Below are positions 16,148 through 24,915 of a stretch of DNA of 56,262 nucleotides, one piece after another. Made by a program: the position numbers and the translations under genes. The DNA is from Chloroflexota bacterium (GTDB lineage: Bacteria > Chloroflexota > Anaerolineae > UBA1429). Below the pieces are notes generated by a model. It saw nothing but the letters and a program-made list of their open reading frames with translations. It was not told the origin of the DNA and ran no database searches. The stretch spans positions 1-56,262 of the forward strand of contig JAAYED010000110.1 of NCBI GenBank assembly GCA_012728955.1. The letters run 5' to 3'. Every line of letters begins with the position of its first letter. Positions within the stretch are counted from its first letter, which is position 1.

Positions 16148-17764
16148 CTACTTGGCAAAGATGACGCGCACCACCTGCACGTCCGGCTCTACCCAGATGC
16201 CATTGTCCCTTTCGTCGCCGTTGCGGCGGCGGTCCACCACAAAGGTGTCGCCCTCAAAGTGCCCCTCGTCGATCGAGATAAAGGGCGCCTGGCGCTCGCG
16301 CAAAAAGTCGCCCTGGGTGGGATCCATGGTCTGGCTGGCGGGCCCCTTGCGTCGCAGGCCGAGACGATAGGCCGCACCTACCAGATAAAAGGTGTCCTCG
16401 CTCTCCTGAAAGATCAGGCCGCGACCCCGCGGGGCCTTGGGCGCCTGGAACAGGGCGCGATCGGCCGCCGTGTGGCGCCAATCCATGCCGGCATAGGATA
16501 CGCCGCCGTAACCAAAGCGTACCACGCCCGTCCAGCCATCCAGATCCAGATACTGATCGCCCTGGCCCTCGAGCTGCATCACGGCATGGATGCGATCGGT
16601 GCCCTGGTAGCGCAGGAGCAGGGGGATGGCCGAGGCGACGGCGTGGAAACTGCCCACGATGTCCGCTGCAGGAGGATTGACGCCGCCGTCGGGACCAACG
16701 AGATGCTCGATGGCGAAAAAGTGATAGCCGATGGCGCTGGTGTTGGCGATGGCGTGGAACATGTGCCAGGCGTTGGAGCTCCCCGGCGCTGACTCGGGCA
16801 CAAAGAGCGGGTTATCGGGGCGGGCGTAGGCCTCGCAAATGGCGCGATAACCGTCGGCGTCGGCGATATAGATATCCGGCGCAATCAGGTCAATGTGCGG
16901 CGTGGCCCACTTCCAGAGATCCAGCGCAAATGACACGGCTCCGCCCGAGGGATAGGTGCCGCCCGGCGCACGCCAGCCCGCCTCGCCCAGCCAGACGTTG
17001 ACGTACAGAGGCAGGTCGTACACGGCACGGCCTGCCTCCGCCAGGGAATCGATGTAGCGGGCGATAGAGTAAGCGGTCATCAGCTCACCGGCACGCGCGC
17101 CCAGCACCTCGGGCCAGTTGCCGGCCTGCCTGCCGCCCGCCTCCTGCCAGGCCTCCCAGATCCCACCGCTGGAGAGACCCTGCAGCAGCCCCAGCACGCC
17201 CTCGGGGACAGGAGACTGGAACATGGCCTCGGCGGCCTCGCCATAGTCACGGTCGCTCCCCAGAATGCCCGGCTCGTTCTCGATCTGCACGGCGATGACG
17301 GTCTGCTGCTGGGCGTCCTGCTCCTTGAGGTGGGCCAGCAGCGCGCAAAAGGCTTTTTCATCTGCCTGGCGCGTGGCCTCGCAGTGTGACGAGAGCACCC
17401 AGACGCGGTTGCCATAGGGGTTGATTACCCGCCAAAAGCGCTCTGGATCGCGCTTGACCCAGGCCGGGGCGTATTCCATGCAGCCGTTCTTCCAGGTGCC
17501 GAACCAGAGCAGCACGAGGTGCACATCATTCTCGCGGGCCATGGCCAGCAGCGTGTCCACACTGGCCCAATCAAAGGTTCCCTCCTCGGGCTCGACCTGC
17601 TCCCAGTACACGGGGATCTCGAGGGTGTTGCCGTGCAGCAGTTTCAGCGCCTTGAAGGCCGTCTCGGCCTCGGCGCGGTTGTATCCGCTGGAATTGCGCG
17701 ACTGCCCGCCCAGGGGGAAAAAAGGCTTGCCTTGGACGGTAAAGGGTCGACAGATGCTGGACAT
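16148..17764 (-). CDS. Beta-galactosidase-like glycoside hydrolase (GH35-like with DUF5597-type tail)
   Basis: 538 aa, no signal peptide. The TIM barrel begins with LLHGNTLEIPVYWEQVEP (residues 42-59), typical of GH35/GH42-type beta-galactosidases. VQIENEP puts the acid/base Glu at residue 164, and NPLFVPES near residue 325 is a candidate nucleophile. The C-terminal 150 residues are beta-rich (RGLIFQESEDTFYLVGAAYRL), as in DUF5597 tails. GAGGAGG precedes the ATG at 17764, and a good promoter lies at 17814-17841. Likely cleaves beta-galactosides in the cytoplasm; arabinopyranosidase activity is an alternative. Confidence 0.85.
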   Translation of the reverse strand: MSSICRPFTVQGKPFFPLGGQSRNSSGYNRAEAETAFKALKLLHGNTLEIPVYWEQVEPEEGTFDWASVDTLLAMARENDVHLVLLWFGTWKNGCMEYAPAWVKRDPERFWRVINPYGNRVWVLSSHCEATRQADEKAFCALLAHLKEQDAQQQTVIAVQIENEPGILGSDRDYGEAAEAMFQSPVPEGVLGLLQGLSSGGIWEAWQEAGGRQAGNWPEVLGARAGELMTAYSIARYIDSLAEAGRAVYDLPLYVNVWLGEAGWRAPGGTYPSGGAVSFALDLWKWATPHIDLIAPDIYIADADGYRAICEAYARPDNPLFVPESAPGSSNAWHMFHAIANTSAIGYHFFAIEHLVGPDGGVNPPAADIVGSFHAVASAIPLLLRYQGTDRIHAVMQLEGQGDQYLDLDGWTGVVRFGYGGVSYAGMDWRHTAADRALFQAPKAPRGRGLIFQESEDTFYLVGAAYRLGLRRKGPASQTMDPTQGDFLRERQAPFISIDEGHFEGDTFVVDRRRNGDERDNGIWVEPDVQVVRVIFAK

Positions 17765-17813
17765 GGGGGCCTCCTCTACGTGATCACAGGATGCAACGGC
17801 GCTACCTCGGCAG

Positions 17814-17841
17814 ATTCTAGCGCTGGAGCAGGGGGCGTCAA
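17814..17841 (-). promoter_or_regulatory. Promoter of the GH35-like gene
   Basis: Minus strand TTGACG (17841-17836), 16-nt spacer, TAGAAT (17819-17814). The -35 lies just past the stop of the upstream DUF697-like gene. Confidence 0.65.
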
Positions 17842-17857
17842 GGCCTGTGCCCGTGGC

Positions 17858-19051
17858 TCACTGAGAGTCTGACTCGGGCAGCGCCTCCCGCACCGGCCGA
17901 TTGCAGCGCCGACAGACGGTGGCTCGCGATGGCAGGGGCTCGCCGCAAAAGCGACAATAGCGGGGAGAGCGCTCCCCACTCTCCCCTGGGCCGGCGGAGA
18001 GGCGCCAGGGACGCCGGCGGGGGCGTTCGGCCCGCTGCTGGTCGCGCCGCATGCGGCGAGCCTGGCGTTGGCGGCGGTAGCGGTCGACCATTTCCCGCGC
18101 TCTGGTGCGCCCCGCCTGGGCGGCATCCCGATACAGGGCCTGGATCCTTTCCGTGGGGAGCCTGCCGCCGTTCAGATACCAATGCCAGACGATGTTGCCG
18201 GTGACAAAGGTGCCGGACCAGGCGATGGCTACCTTGGGCACCAGGCCCAGCCCGGGCAAGAGCCCTACCAGAGTGCGGGCCAGGCTGCGCCATACAAAGC
18301 CGCCTCCGATAACCCCGCCAAACTCGCGCACATAGTCGCGCCACTCGGTCGCCATCCCCAACGCCAGTCCGAGGCGATAAACCATAAAGGCCTGAGCCTT
18401 GGTGAGGACCAGCATGTCGGTAACGTTGAGCGGAACGTTGAGCACTGGGATGATCCCCGCCAGGCCGGTGGTGAGCGCATAGGTGGCGTTGGACTGGCTC
18501 ACCTCCTCGATGAGCCGGCGGGCCACGGTGTTGCGAAAGAGCGGCAGCTGCCGCGCCAGAGCGAGATGGCGCTGGGGCAGCGCCTGCAGGGTTGCCGGCA
18601 CCAGCGTGCGCTCTAGAAAGCGCGGATCGCTTACGTCGCCAGTGAGATAGCTGTCGGGCAGCCAGAGGTTGGGCCCCGCGGGCACCAGTTCCCCGTTGGT
18701 CAGGGTGTCGCGGTCCAGAATGGTGAGCACGGGGATGCGCCGGCTGCGCAGCGCCCTGGCCAGCTCCTGCTCCGGCTCGCTGCTCTCAGCCGAGGGCGGC
18801 ACTATGATGATGACCAGATCCGCCGCTGGCAAACGCTCGGCAGAGAGCTCCCGGATCACCAGCGGCGTGGCCGCGATCTCTTCCGGGTGGTAGGGGTCCA
18901 CCCGCAGGGCGTTTCCCAACACCCGCGTGCGGGCACCCGCTCGGCCGGCAAGCACCACCCGCAAAGGGGTGAGGGCTTCCTCCGCGATCGGTTTCAGGTC
19001 CACTTCCTTGAGGTTGCGCCAGACGTCGGCCACATCGCCCAATCCCACCAT
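17858..19051 (-). CDS. DUF697-like membrane protein with degenerate GTPase domain and C-terminal zinc ribbon
   Basis: 397 aa. Residues 25-150 follow the outline of a small GTPase, but the P-loop position reads VLAGRAGARTRV, without the G-K-S/T, and the NKxD position reads TILDRDT, so nucleotide hydrolysis is doubtful. Residues 185-300 resemble DUF697 of the YcjF group, with hydrophobic segments ALTTGLAGIIPVLNVP and SLARTLVGLLPGLGLV likely to insert in the membrane. An Arg-rich helix follows, then a zinc-ribbon pair (CRFCGEPL...CRRCNRP) at the extreme C-terminus. Start at ATG 19051 with a weak CAGGTG. Function unknown. Confidence 0.7.
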   Translation of the reverse strand: MVGLGDVADVWRNLKEVDLKPIAEEALTPLRVVLAGRAGARTRVLGNALRVDPYHPEEIAATPLVIRELSAERLPAADLVIIIVPPSAESSEPEQELARALRSRRIPVLTILDRDTLTNGELVPAGPNLWLPDSYLTGDVSDPRFLERTLVPATLQALPQRHLALARQLPLFRNTVARRLIEEVSQSNATYALTTGLAGIIPVLNVPLNVTDMLVLTKAQAFMVYRLGLALGMATEWRDYVREFGGVIGGGFVWRSLARTLVGLLPGLGLVPKVAIAWSGTFVTGNIVWHWYLNGGRLPTERIQALYRDAAQAGRTRAREMVDRYRRQRQARRMRRDQQRAERPRRRPWRLSAGPGESGERSPRYCRFCGEPLPSRATVCRRCNRPVREALPESDSQ

Positions 19052-19143
19052 GTTGCACCTGCCGTTCCCGCCAGTGCGGGCCTGTTCTCTCGTGTGTATG
19101 GTACCCGGCCCTGGGGCATCACGCCAGCGGCGTACGCTGGGCC

Positions 19144-19171
19144 TTGATCTTGAACGGTCCTGTGGCACAAT
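19144..19171 (+). promoter_or_regulatory. Candidate promoter of the oxidoreductase operon at 19205
   Basis: TTGATC (19144-19149), 16-nt spacer, CACAAT (19166-19171). Confidence 0.45.
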
Positions 19172-19204
19172 ACGTTCCAAAGCAGGCAGCGTTGCGGAGG
19201 GCCC

Positions 19205-20242
19205 ATGGACAAGGTACGGGTCGGCATTGTGGGGATGGGTATCGGGCGCGACAACGCCCTGGCGCTGCACGGCAACCCCCGGGGCAGCGTGGTGGCGCTG
19301 TGCGACCTGATCCCCGAGAGGATGGAACGGGTGGCGGCAGAGCTTCAAGCGCCGGTGCGGATGTATACCGAGGTGGCGGCGCTGTGTGCCGATCCGGAGG
19401 TGGACGCCATCTTTGTGGGCACGCCCAATCGGCTGCATGTGCCGGTGGCGCTGCAGGTGGTGGCCGCAGGCAAGCACGTGATGGTGACCAAGCCGCTGGC
19501 CGACTCGGTGGCGGCGGCGGAGGAACTGGTGGCGGCCGCCGAGGCGGCAGGCGTAGTCAACATGATGTCGCTCTCGACGCGCTTTTCCGCCGAGGTGCAG
19601 TATCTCGGGGCACTGCGTGAGGCCGGGCGGCTGGGCGAGATCTATTATGCCCGTGCCCGCAGCATCCGCCGCAGCGGCATTCCGGATTGGAACACCGGCT
19701 TTGTGGAGGAAGGTGGCGGCGCCTTTCGCGACATGGGCGTGCACGCTCTGGACGCGGCCTGGTGGCTGCTGGGCATGCCTCAGCCGGTTACCGTGAGCGG
19801 GGTTGCCGGGGCCCGGTTTGGCCCCCGCGGCTTGGGCTACTGGGACTATCGCCGGCCACCAGAGTCGTTCTACAGCCGATTCGCCGCCGATGACTATGGC
19901 GGTGGGTTTATCCGCTTTGCCGATGGCACCGGTCTGCAGATCGAGAGCTTTTGGGCCAGCCACCAGGCGCCCGACCTCAACATCGAGCTCTTTGGCACCG
20001 AGGCCGGGGCGCGGTTGCGCCCGTTGACGCTGTACAGCACCGAGAAGGATGCGCCGATGGATACCGCCATCAGCGTTCCCAAGACAGGGAACTCTTTCGA
20101 TGCGGTGGCGGCGCATTTTATCGCCTGCATCCTCGATGGGGTGCCCTGCCAGGCGCCGCTCAGGCACGGGCTGGTGGTGCAGCGCATGATGGAGGGATTA
20201 CTGGAGAGCGCCGCGCAGGGACGCGAGGTCATTCTGGCTTAG
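19205..20242 (+). CDS. Gfo/Idh/MocA family oxidoreductase
   Basis: 345 aa. VGIVGMGIGRDNA near residue 5 is the NAD(P)-binding loop, and VTKPLADS near residue 97 holds the conserved Lys-Pro of the active site. FRDMGVHALDAAWWLLGMPQPV carries the HxxD-type His-Asp. The C-terminal beta-sheet domain is complete. The family oxidises or reduces sugars, inositols and their derivatives. GGAGGG precedes the ATG. It is the first gene of a tight run (gaps of 10 and 2 nt) with a second oxidoreductase and a HIT protein. Substrate unknown. Confidence 0.9.
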   Translation: MDKVRVGIVGMGIGRDNALALHGNPRGSVVALCDLIPERMERVAAELQAPVRMYTEVAALCADPEVDAIFVGTPNRLHVPVALQVVAAGKHVMVTKPLADSVAAAEELVAAAEAAGVVNMMSLSTRFSAEVQYLGALREAGRLGEIYYARARSIRRSGIPDWNTGFVEEGGGAFRDMGVHALDAAWWLLGMPQPVTVSGVAGARFGPRGLGYWDYRRPPESFYSRFAADDYGGGFIRFADGTGLQIESFWASHQAPDLNIELFGTEAGARLRPLTLYSTEKDAPMDTAISVPKTGNSFDAVAAHFIACILDGVPCQAPLRHGLVVQRMMEGLLESAAQGREVILA

Positions 20243-20252
20243 GGAGGCAAGC

Positions 20253-21398
20253 ATGGTCAAGAGATACAGGGTAGCGGTGATCGGTTTCGCACACATGCAC
20301 GTGAACCACCTGGTGGATACCTTTGCCGCGTTGCCCAACGTGGAGTGGGTGGGCTGCGCCGACACCGTGCCGGCGGTGGAGCCACTCTCGAACAAGCCCA
20401 GCACGCGCCGGGCCAACCTGCAGCGTGCCCTGCAGGTTACGGGCATCCCGCGAGCCTGGGAGGACTATCGGGAGCTTTTGTCGAGCGAGCGACCGGATAT
20501 CGTGATCGTGTGTCCGGAGAATGCGCGCCATGGCGAGGTGGTCGAGGCGGCGGCCGCCGCCGGCGCCCACATCCTCACGGAAAAGCCCATGTCCTCTACG
20601 TTGGGCGATGCGCTGCGCATGGCACGGGCTGTGCGCCAGCACGGCGTAGAGTTGATGGTCAACTGGCCTACCACCTGGAGCCCGGCTGTGCGCCGCATGA
20701 AAGAGTTGCTGGACGCGGGCACCATCGGCGAGATCCTCCAGGTCAAGTGGCGCAACGGTGCCTCCATGGGCCCACTGGCGTACAACACCGGCGCCGATAC
20801 GGTGCTGCCAGCGGAAAAGGGCTCTGAATGGTGGCATCAGAGTGCCCCCGGCGGCGGCGTGCTGCTGGACTATTGCTGCTATGGCGCCTGTCTGTCCCGT
20901 TGGTTCCTGGGAGAGCCTGCTACCGCGGCGCTGGGCATCAAGGCCAATCTGGACAGCCCCTATGGCGACGCCGAGGACAATGCCATCCTCACGGTGCGTT
21001 TCCCGCGGGCGCTGGCGCTGCTGGAGGCCACCTGGACAACCTGGGCTACCGGTGTGCCCACCGGGCCGATCGTATACGGAACCAGAGGGACACTGGTTGC
21101 CGATTCTGCCACCGATGCCACCGGACAGGTGCGGCCCGCCGTCAAGGTGTATACCACCCGCGGCCAGTCGCCAGCCTCTCCCGATGCGGTGGACTGGGGC
21201 GAGCCGCTCCCCGCGGGCAGGGCTACCGAGGCGGAGGAATTCATCCACCATTTGGAGACCGGTGAGCCTCTGCATCCCACCCTGCAGCTGGAGCTCAATC
21301 TCGATGCCATGGCCATCCTGGATGCGGGCATCCGCTCTGCGGGCAGCGGCCAGCTGGAGCTGGTGAACGACCTGCGCTGGTCGATCGGGCTGGGCTGA
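20253..21398 (+). CDS. Gfo/Idh/MocA family oxidoreductase, HMH variant
   Basis: 381 aa. The N-terminal Rossmann fold starts VAVIGFAHMHVNHL, in which the usual G-x-G-x-x-G is altered to G-F-A-H-M-H. LTEKPMSSTL near residue 110 gives the conserved Lys-Pro, and APGGGVLLDYCCYGACL lies where the active-site His-Asp normally is. GGAGG is 6 nt before the ATG. It is cotranscribed with the preceding paralogue. The related gene at 55022-56014 shares the HMH feature near its N-terminus, suggesting a subfamily. Likely a sugar-derivative dehydrogenase with unknown substrate. Confidence 0.85.
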   Translation: MVKRYRVAVIGFAHMHVNHLVDTFAALPNVEWVGCADTVPAVEPLSNKPSTRRANLQRALQVTGIPRAWEDYRELLSSERPDIVIVCPENARHGEVVEAAAAAGAHILTEKPMSSTLGDALRMARAVRQHGVELMVNWPTTWSPAVRRMKELLDAGTIGEILQVKWRNGASMGPLAYNTGADTVLPAEKGSEWWHQSAPGGGVLLDYCCYGACLSRWFLGEPATAALGIKANLDSPYGDAEDNAILTVRFPRALALLEATWTTWATGVPTGPIVYGTRGTLVADSATDATGQVRPAVKVYTTRGQSPASPDAVDWGEPLPAGRATEAEEFIHHLETGEPLHPTLQLELNLDAMAILDAGIRSAGSGQLELVNDLRWSIGLG

Positions 21399-21400
21399 GC

Positions 21401-21841
21401 ATGACCGAGATCCGTTGTCCTTTTTGTAACCCGGCCATCGTCGCGTCGACCATCGCCGAGTCCACAACCATGCGGGCGCTGTACAACATCGCGCCCATGT
21501 TGCCGGGGCACTGTCTGGTGATCCCGCGACGGCACGTGCGGCATTTGGCGGACCTCTCCTCCGAGGAGGGGGCGGCGCTGTGGGAGATGGCGGCGCAGGT
21601 CGCCAACGCGGCCATGCGACTGTATGGCGGCACCGGCTTTGATCTCTCGCTGCAAGAGGGCGCGGCGGCGGGGCAGACGGTGCCTCACCTGCACCTGCAT
21701 GTGATCCCTCGACATGAGGGCGATCTCACCGGACGGGACTGGCATTCCGTGCTGATCGACAGCGTCAGCAGGCCGCCGCTGACGCCGGAAGAGATGGCCC
21801 TCCAGGTCACTCGCCTCAGGCGGGCGCTGGCGGCGCGCTAG
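21401..21841 (+). CDS. HIT family protein (histidine triad nucleotide hydrolase/transferase)
   Basis: 146 aa. CPFCN at the N-terminus resembles a zinc-binding half site, HCLVIPRRHVRHL is the conserved strand-helix, and VPHLHLHVIPR near residue 95 is the histidine triad (HxHxHxx). The superfamily hydrolyses or transfers nucleotides on phosphoramidates, Ap4A-like compounds or nucleotide sugars. It begins 2 nt after the preceding stop and is probably translationally coupled. A perfect 12-bp terminator follows. Confidence 0.93.
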   Translation: MTEIRCPFCNPAIVASTIAESTTMRALYNIAPMLPGHCLVIPRRHVRHLADLSSEEGAALWEMAAQVANAAMRLYGGTGFDLSLQEGAAAGQTVPHLHLHVIPRHEGDLTGRDWHSVLIDSVSRPPLTPEEMALQVTRLRRALAAR

Positions 21842-21849
21842 AGTGGCAA

Positions 21850-21886
21850 GCGCCCCGAGAGACAACTCTCGGGGCGCTGTGTTTTG
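21850..21886 (+). terminator. Rho-independent terminator of the oxidoreductase-HIT operon
   Basis: GCGCCCCGAGAG (21850-21861), 4-nt loop, CTCTCGGGGCGC (21866-21877), then a T-rich tail. Confidence 0.88.
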
Positions 21887-21910
21887 TGCCTGCTGGTGCG
21901 CGAGAGGGCG

Positions 21911-22807
21911 CTAGTCCGCCTTGGGCGGAAACTCGGTGTTGCTGAGCATGGCGATCACCTTGACTACCGCCGAGTGATCCAGATTGCCCCAGCCGTTGGC
22001 CATCATCGAGGAAAAGAGCTCGTGGGCCAGTGCCGAAGCGGGCAGTGAGGCGCCATAGGCGCGAGCCGCCTCGCGGATAATGTTCAGGTCCTTGTAGTGG
22101 AAGGCGGCACGGAAACCGGGCTCAAAGTCATCGTTGATCATGCGCGGACCGCGCACGTCCATCACCCGCGTCTGCGCATAGCCGGCGCTGAGCACCTTGA
22201 TGATGATCTCGGGATCGACGCCCGCCTTGGTGCCCAGCACCAAAGCTTCGGCGAGGCCGATAAAGTTCATCGCTACCTGGATCTGGTTGCAGGCCTTGAC
22301 CGTCTGGCCCGCGCCCGAGGGACCACAGTAGGTGGGCTTGCCCAGGATCTCGAAAATGGGCAGGGCCCGCTCGTAAACCGCCGGGTCGCCACCCACCATG
22401 ATCGAGAGGGTTGCCTGCTGAGCGCCCACCTGTCCGCCGGATACAGGCGCATCCAGCATGGGGCAGCCGTGCTCGGCGGCCGCCTTGGCGACCTTGATGG
22501 CCATCACCGGGGAAATGCTGGACATGTCCAGCAGCAGCGTATCGGGGCGGGCGCCCACCAGCACACCGTTCTCGCCGAGATACACCGCCTCCACGTGAGG
22601 CGAGTCCGGCACCATGGAGATAAAGATGTCGCACTGTGCGGCAGCTTCCTGCGAGGAGGAGGCCGCGATGCCGCCCAGGCTCACAAACTCGGCCAGCGCC
22701 TCAGGCACCAGGTCAAAGCCGATGACCTCATAGCCGGCCTTCATCAGATGCCCCGCCATGGGGTTGCCCATAATACCCAAGCCAACAAACCCGATCTTGC
22801 TTCCCAT
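21911..22807 (-). CDS. 3-hydroxyisobutyrate dehydrogenase/tartronate semialdehyde reductase-type protein
   Basis: 298 aa, full length for the beta-hydroxyacid dehydrogenase family. IGFVGLGIMGNPMAGHLMKAGY (residues 5-26) is the NAD(P)-binding motif, DAPVSGGQVGAQ near 118 the substrate loop, and GQTVKACNQ near 168 contains the catalytic Lys. AGGGAG precedes the ATG at 22807; an in-frame ATG further upstream is weaker. In this sugar-acid setting a GarR-like tartronate semialdehyde reductase role is plausible, but 3-hydroxyisobutyrate or succinic semialdehyde specificity cannot be excluded. Confidence 0.88.
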   Translation of the reverse strand: MGSKIGFVGLGIMGNPMAGHLMKAGYEVIGFDLVPEALAEFVSLGGIAASSSQEAAAQCDIFISMVPDSPHVEAVYLGENGVLVGARPDTLLLDMSSISPVMAIKVAKAAAEHGCPMLDAPVSGGQVGAQQATLSIMVGGDPAVYERALPIFEILGKPTYCGPSGAGQTVKACNQIQVAMNFIGLAEALVLGTKAGVDPEIIIKVLSAGYAQTRVMDVRGPRMINDDFEPGFRAAFHYKDLNIIREAARAYGASLPASALAHELFSSMMANGWGNLDHSAVVKVIAMLSNTEFPPKAD

Positions 22808-22844
22808 CTGTCGCTCCCTTGTCTGTAGGTGCTGAACGTCCGTC

Positions 22845-22873
22845 ATTTTACCCGAGCCCGTGTGGCAGCGCAA
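22845..22873 (-). promoter_or_regulatory. Promoter of the beta-hydroxyacid dehydrogenase gene
   Basis: Minus strand TTGCGC (22873-22868), 17-nt spacer, TAAAAT (22850-22845). It lets this gene be expressed apart from the upstream GHL6-like operon. Confidence 0.55.
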
Positions 22874-22879
22874 TCGCGG

Positions 22880-24889
22880 TCACCACAGGAGTTGGATCGC
22901 CTCGAACATCTCCAGCCGCCGCACCTGCAGGCGCAGCTGGCCGTCGGTCAGCTCCCAGGGCACCGATTGACCGGTGACGAGGCTGGTGACGCTGCGGGGC
23001 GCCCTGTCGCATGGCAGCGCCAGCCACAGATCCTGGAGGGACAGCGGCTGGAAAAAGCTCACGCCATAGTGCCCCGAGCTGTTAACCAGGTGGACGAGAT
23101 CGGCCTCGCCCTTGCGGCTGCGCATGCGCGTTACTTCTACCTGCTCGGGCAGGTTGCCAGCCAGAGGAGCCACGCCGGCCACATGTTCGATCAGATCCGC
23201 CATGAAACTGCTCGTGTTGACATAACCCTGTCGATAAAACAGGCTCCCCGGCAGCCAGGGCACGTGGATGGCGAGGCCCTGGCCATGCCGGTGGGTGACC
23301 CAACCCGGCCGATCCACCACGGTGTTGGTGTAGCAGCGCTCGGGCGGGCCAAAGGGCTGCGGCGGCACCAGCCGCAGCCACTGCTTCGCCTCTGGCGTGT
23401 ACGCGCAATACAGGTAGGGTCCGTCCAGATAGAGCAGATCGGTATCGCTGCAGCGTCCGAGGGCAACGCGATCCTCCGGATCGATCATCAGGTAGGACCC
23501 TCGTATATCCGCCCCAGTTGCCTCCACCGCCGAGACGCCCAGGCAGGCCAGGCCCGGGGCGGGGCGCTCGTTCAGAGAGCTGTCGCGGCTGGCACTCTGG
23601 TACACCGAGATGAGGGTACCCCCGCCCTGCACATAGGCATCCACCTTGGCGGCGAGCTCGTCGCTCATTACCCGCAGGTCCGGCAGGATCACCAGGCGGT
23701 ATTGGGACCAGTCGCGCTCCAGGGCGGTATCCACAAGCGGGGCGTCAAAGAGCCAGTGTCCCTCGGTGAGCACGCGGTACCAGCCCCGGGTCTCCGGGTC
23801 GCCGCTGCGGGTATCGTTGAGCAGCAGCACGTCCGCCAGCACCTGATTGTCCTGATAGGCGGCCTCGTGGGCGGCGTGGTAGGCAAACATTTCGCGAATG
23901 GGTTCAAAGCCGGAGCGATCGGCGTGGTTATCCAGGCGGCCGATCAGGTACCAATCCAGTTGGCCGCCGTTGGCCAGGCTCTGTGCAAGCCGCAGCTTTT
24001 GCTGCTGCGGCGACACGGTGACGTGCCGGTAGGGAAAGTCGATAAAGTCCACCGTGGTGCTGGTGGACACCAGTTCGGGCCAGGTGCCCACCGCCCACTT
24101 GGTGTTGGAGGAGGCCTGGTACTGCCAGTGCGGGAGCGCACGGTCGATGGCGGTGTTGGATTCCTGCCGGATAAAGCCGGCGCGCCGGCCATAGTCGCGA
24201 TCGATCGCCATGTCGGGGCGCAGACGGTGGATCAGGGCGTGCACCCGCTCGGTGAGGACCTGCACCTGCCTGGCGGTGAACAGGCGGTAGGCGCGCCAGA
24301 CGGGGTCATCGCGATCGGTGGAACGAGGCAGGTCGAGGCCGCACTCTTGGCGAAAGGCGCGCTGGCAGGCGGCACAATGGCAGATGCCGTACTCGCGCCC
24401 GGAATAGTCGCGGGTTTGAAAACCACCCATGTTGAAAAAGATGCCATCCACGTCGTACTGCTGGATGAGCTCCTCGATGATGCGCAGTGCATGGTGCTGC
24501 TGATAGTCACCCATCAGGCAGGCGTGCACATCGCCGTTATAGTCGACGATCTCGCCGGCAGCGGTACGATAGGCCCAGTCGGGATGTTCCTCGAACAGCG
24601 GACGCCTGACCTTGGAAAAGTCGGTCCGCGCCAGCAGACGGATGTCGGCCGCGTGGCAGGCCTCGATGATGCGCGCCAGGCTGTCGCCCTGCAGATAGGG
24701 GCTCTGATAATGAAAGGGTAGGCTGGTGGGATAACTGGCGATGATGCCGGCGCAGTTGAACAGGACGTTGGTGGCGTGAAAGGATTGGAGGTCGGCGACC
24801 AGGCGCTGGGCGTCGATGTCGCACATGTCGATCTCACGCAGGTTGGTCTGGATCATCCTCCAGGGACGCTGCTCCCACCAGTAGCTCAT
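22880..24889 (-). CDS. GHL6-like putative glycosyl hydrolase with beta-galactosidase trimerisation-like domain
   Basis: 669 aa. The N-terminal barrel (residues 1-330) includes FSKVRRPLFEEHPDW, DVDGIFFNMGGF and YGICHCAACQRAFRQ, the Cys-rich pattern seen in hypothetical glycosyl hydrolase 6 (PF14871-type) and fucosidase-like proteins. Residues 350-560 resemble a flavodoxin-like trimerisation domain (VILPDLRVMSDELAAKVDAYVQGGGTLI). A small beta domain ends the protein. AAAGGAGG precedes the ATG at 24889. It lies 26 nt downstream of the three MFS genes and is probably in their operon. Activity is predicted from fold only. Confidence 0.78.
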   Translation of the reverse strand: MSYWWEQRPWRMIQTNLREIDMCDIDAQRLVADLQSFHATNVLFNCAGIIASYPTSLPFHYQSPYLQGDSLARIIEACHAADIRLLARTDFSKVRRPLFEEHPDWAYRTAAGEIVDYNGDVHACLMGDYQQHHALRIIEELIQQYDVDGIFFNMGGFQTRDYSGREYGICHCAACQRAFRQECGLDLPRSTDRDDPVWRAYRLFTARQVQVLTERVHALIHRLRPDMAIDRDYGRRAGFIRQESNTAIDRALPHWQYQASSNTKWAVGTWPELVSTSTTVDFIDFPYRHVTVSPQQQKLRLAQSLANGGQLDWYLIGRLDNHADRSGFEPIREMFAYHAAHEAAYQDNQVLADVLLLNDTRSGDPETRGWYRVLTEGHWLFDAPLVDTALERDWSQYRLVILPDLRVMSDELAAKVDAYVQGGGTLISVYQSASRDSSLNERPAPGLACLGVSAVEATGADIRGSYLMIDPEDRVALGRCSDTDLLYLDGPYLYCAYTPEAKQWLRLVPPQPFGPPERCYTNTVVDRPGWVTHRHGQGLAIHVPWLPGSLFYRQGYVNTSSFMADLIEHVAGVAPLAGNLPEQVEVTRMRSRKGEADLVHLVNSSGHYGVSFFQPLSLQDLWLALPCDRAPRSVTSLVTGQSVPWELTDGQLRLQVRRLEMFEAIQLLW

Positions 24890-24915
24890 GGGATCCTCCT
24901 TTGTTTGAGACTGGA

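Noticed and set aside
17858-20167. Longer minus-strand start for the DUF697-like protein
   Set aside because: The extension is antisense to an intact Gfo/Idh/MocA gene and has no recognisable domain.
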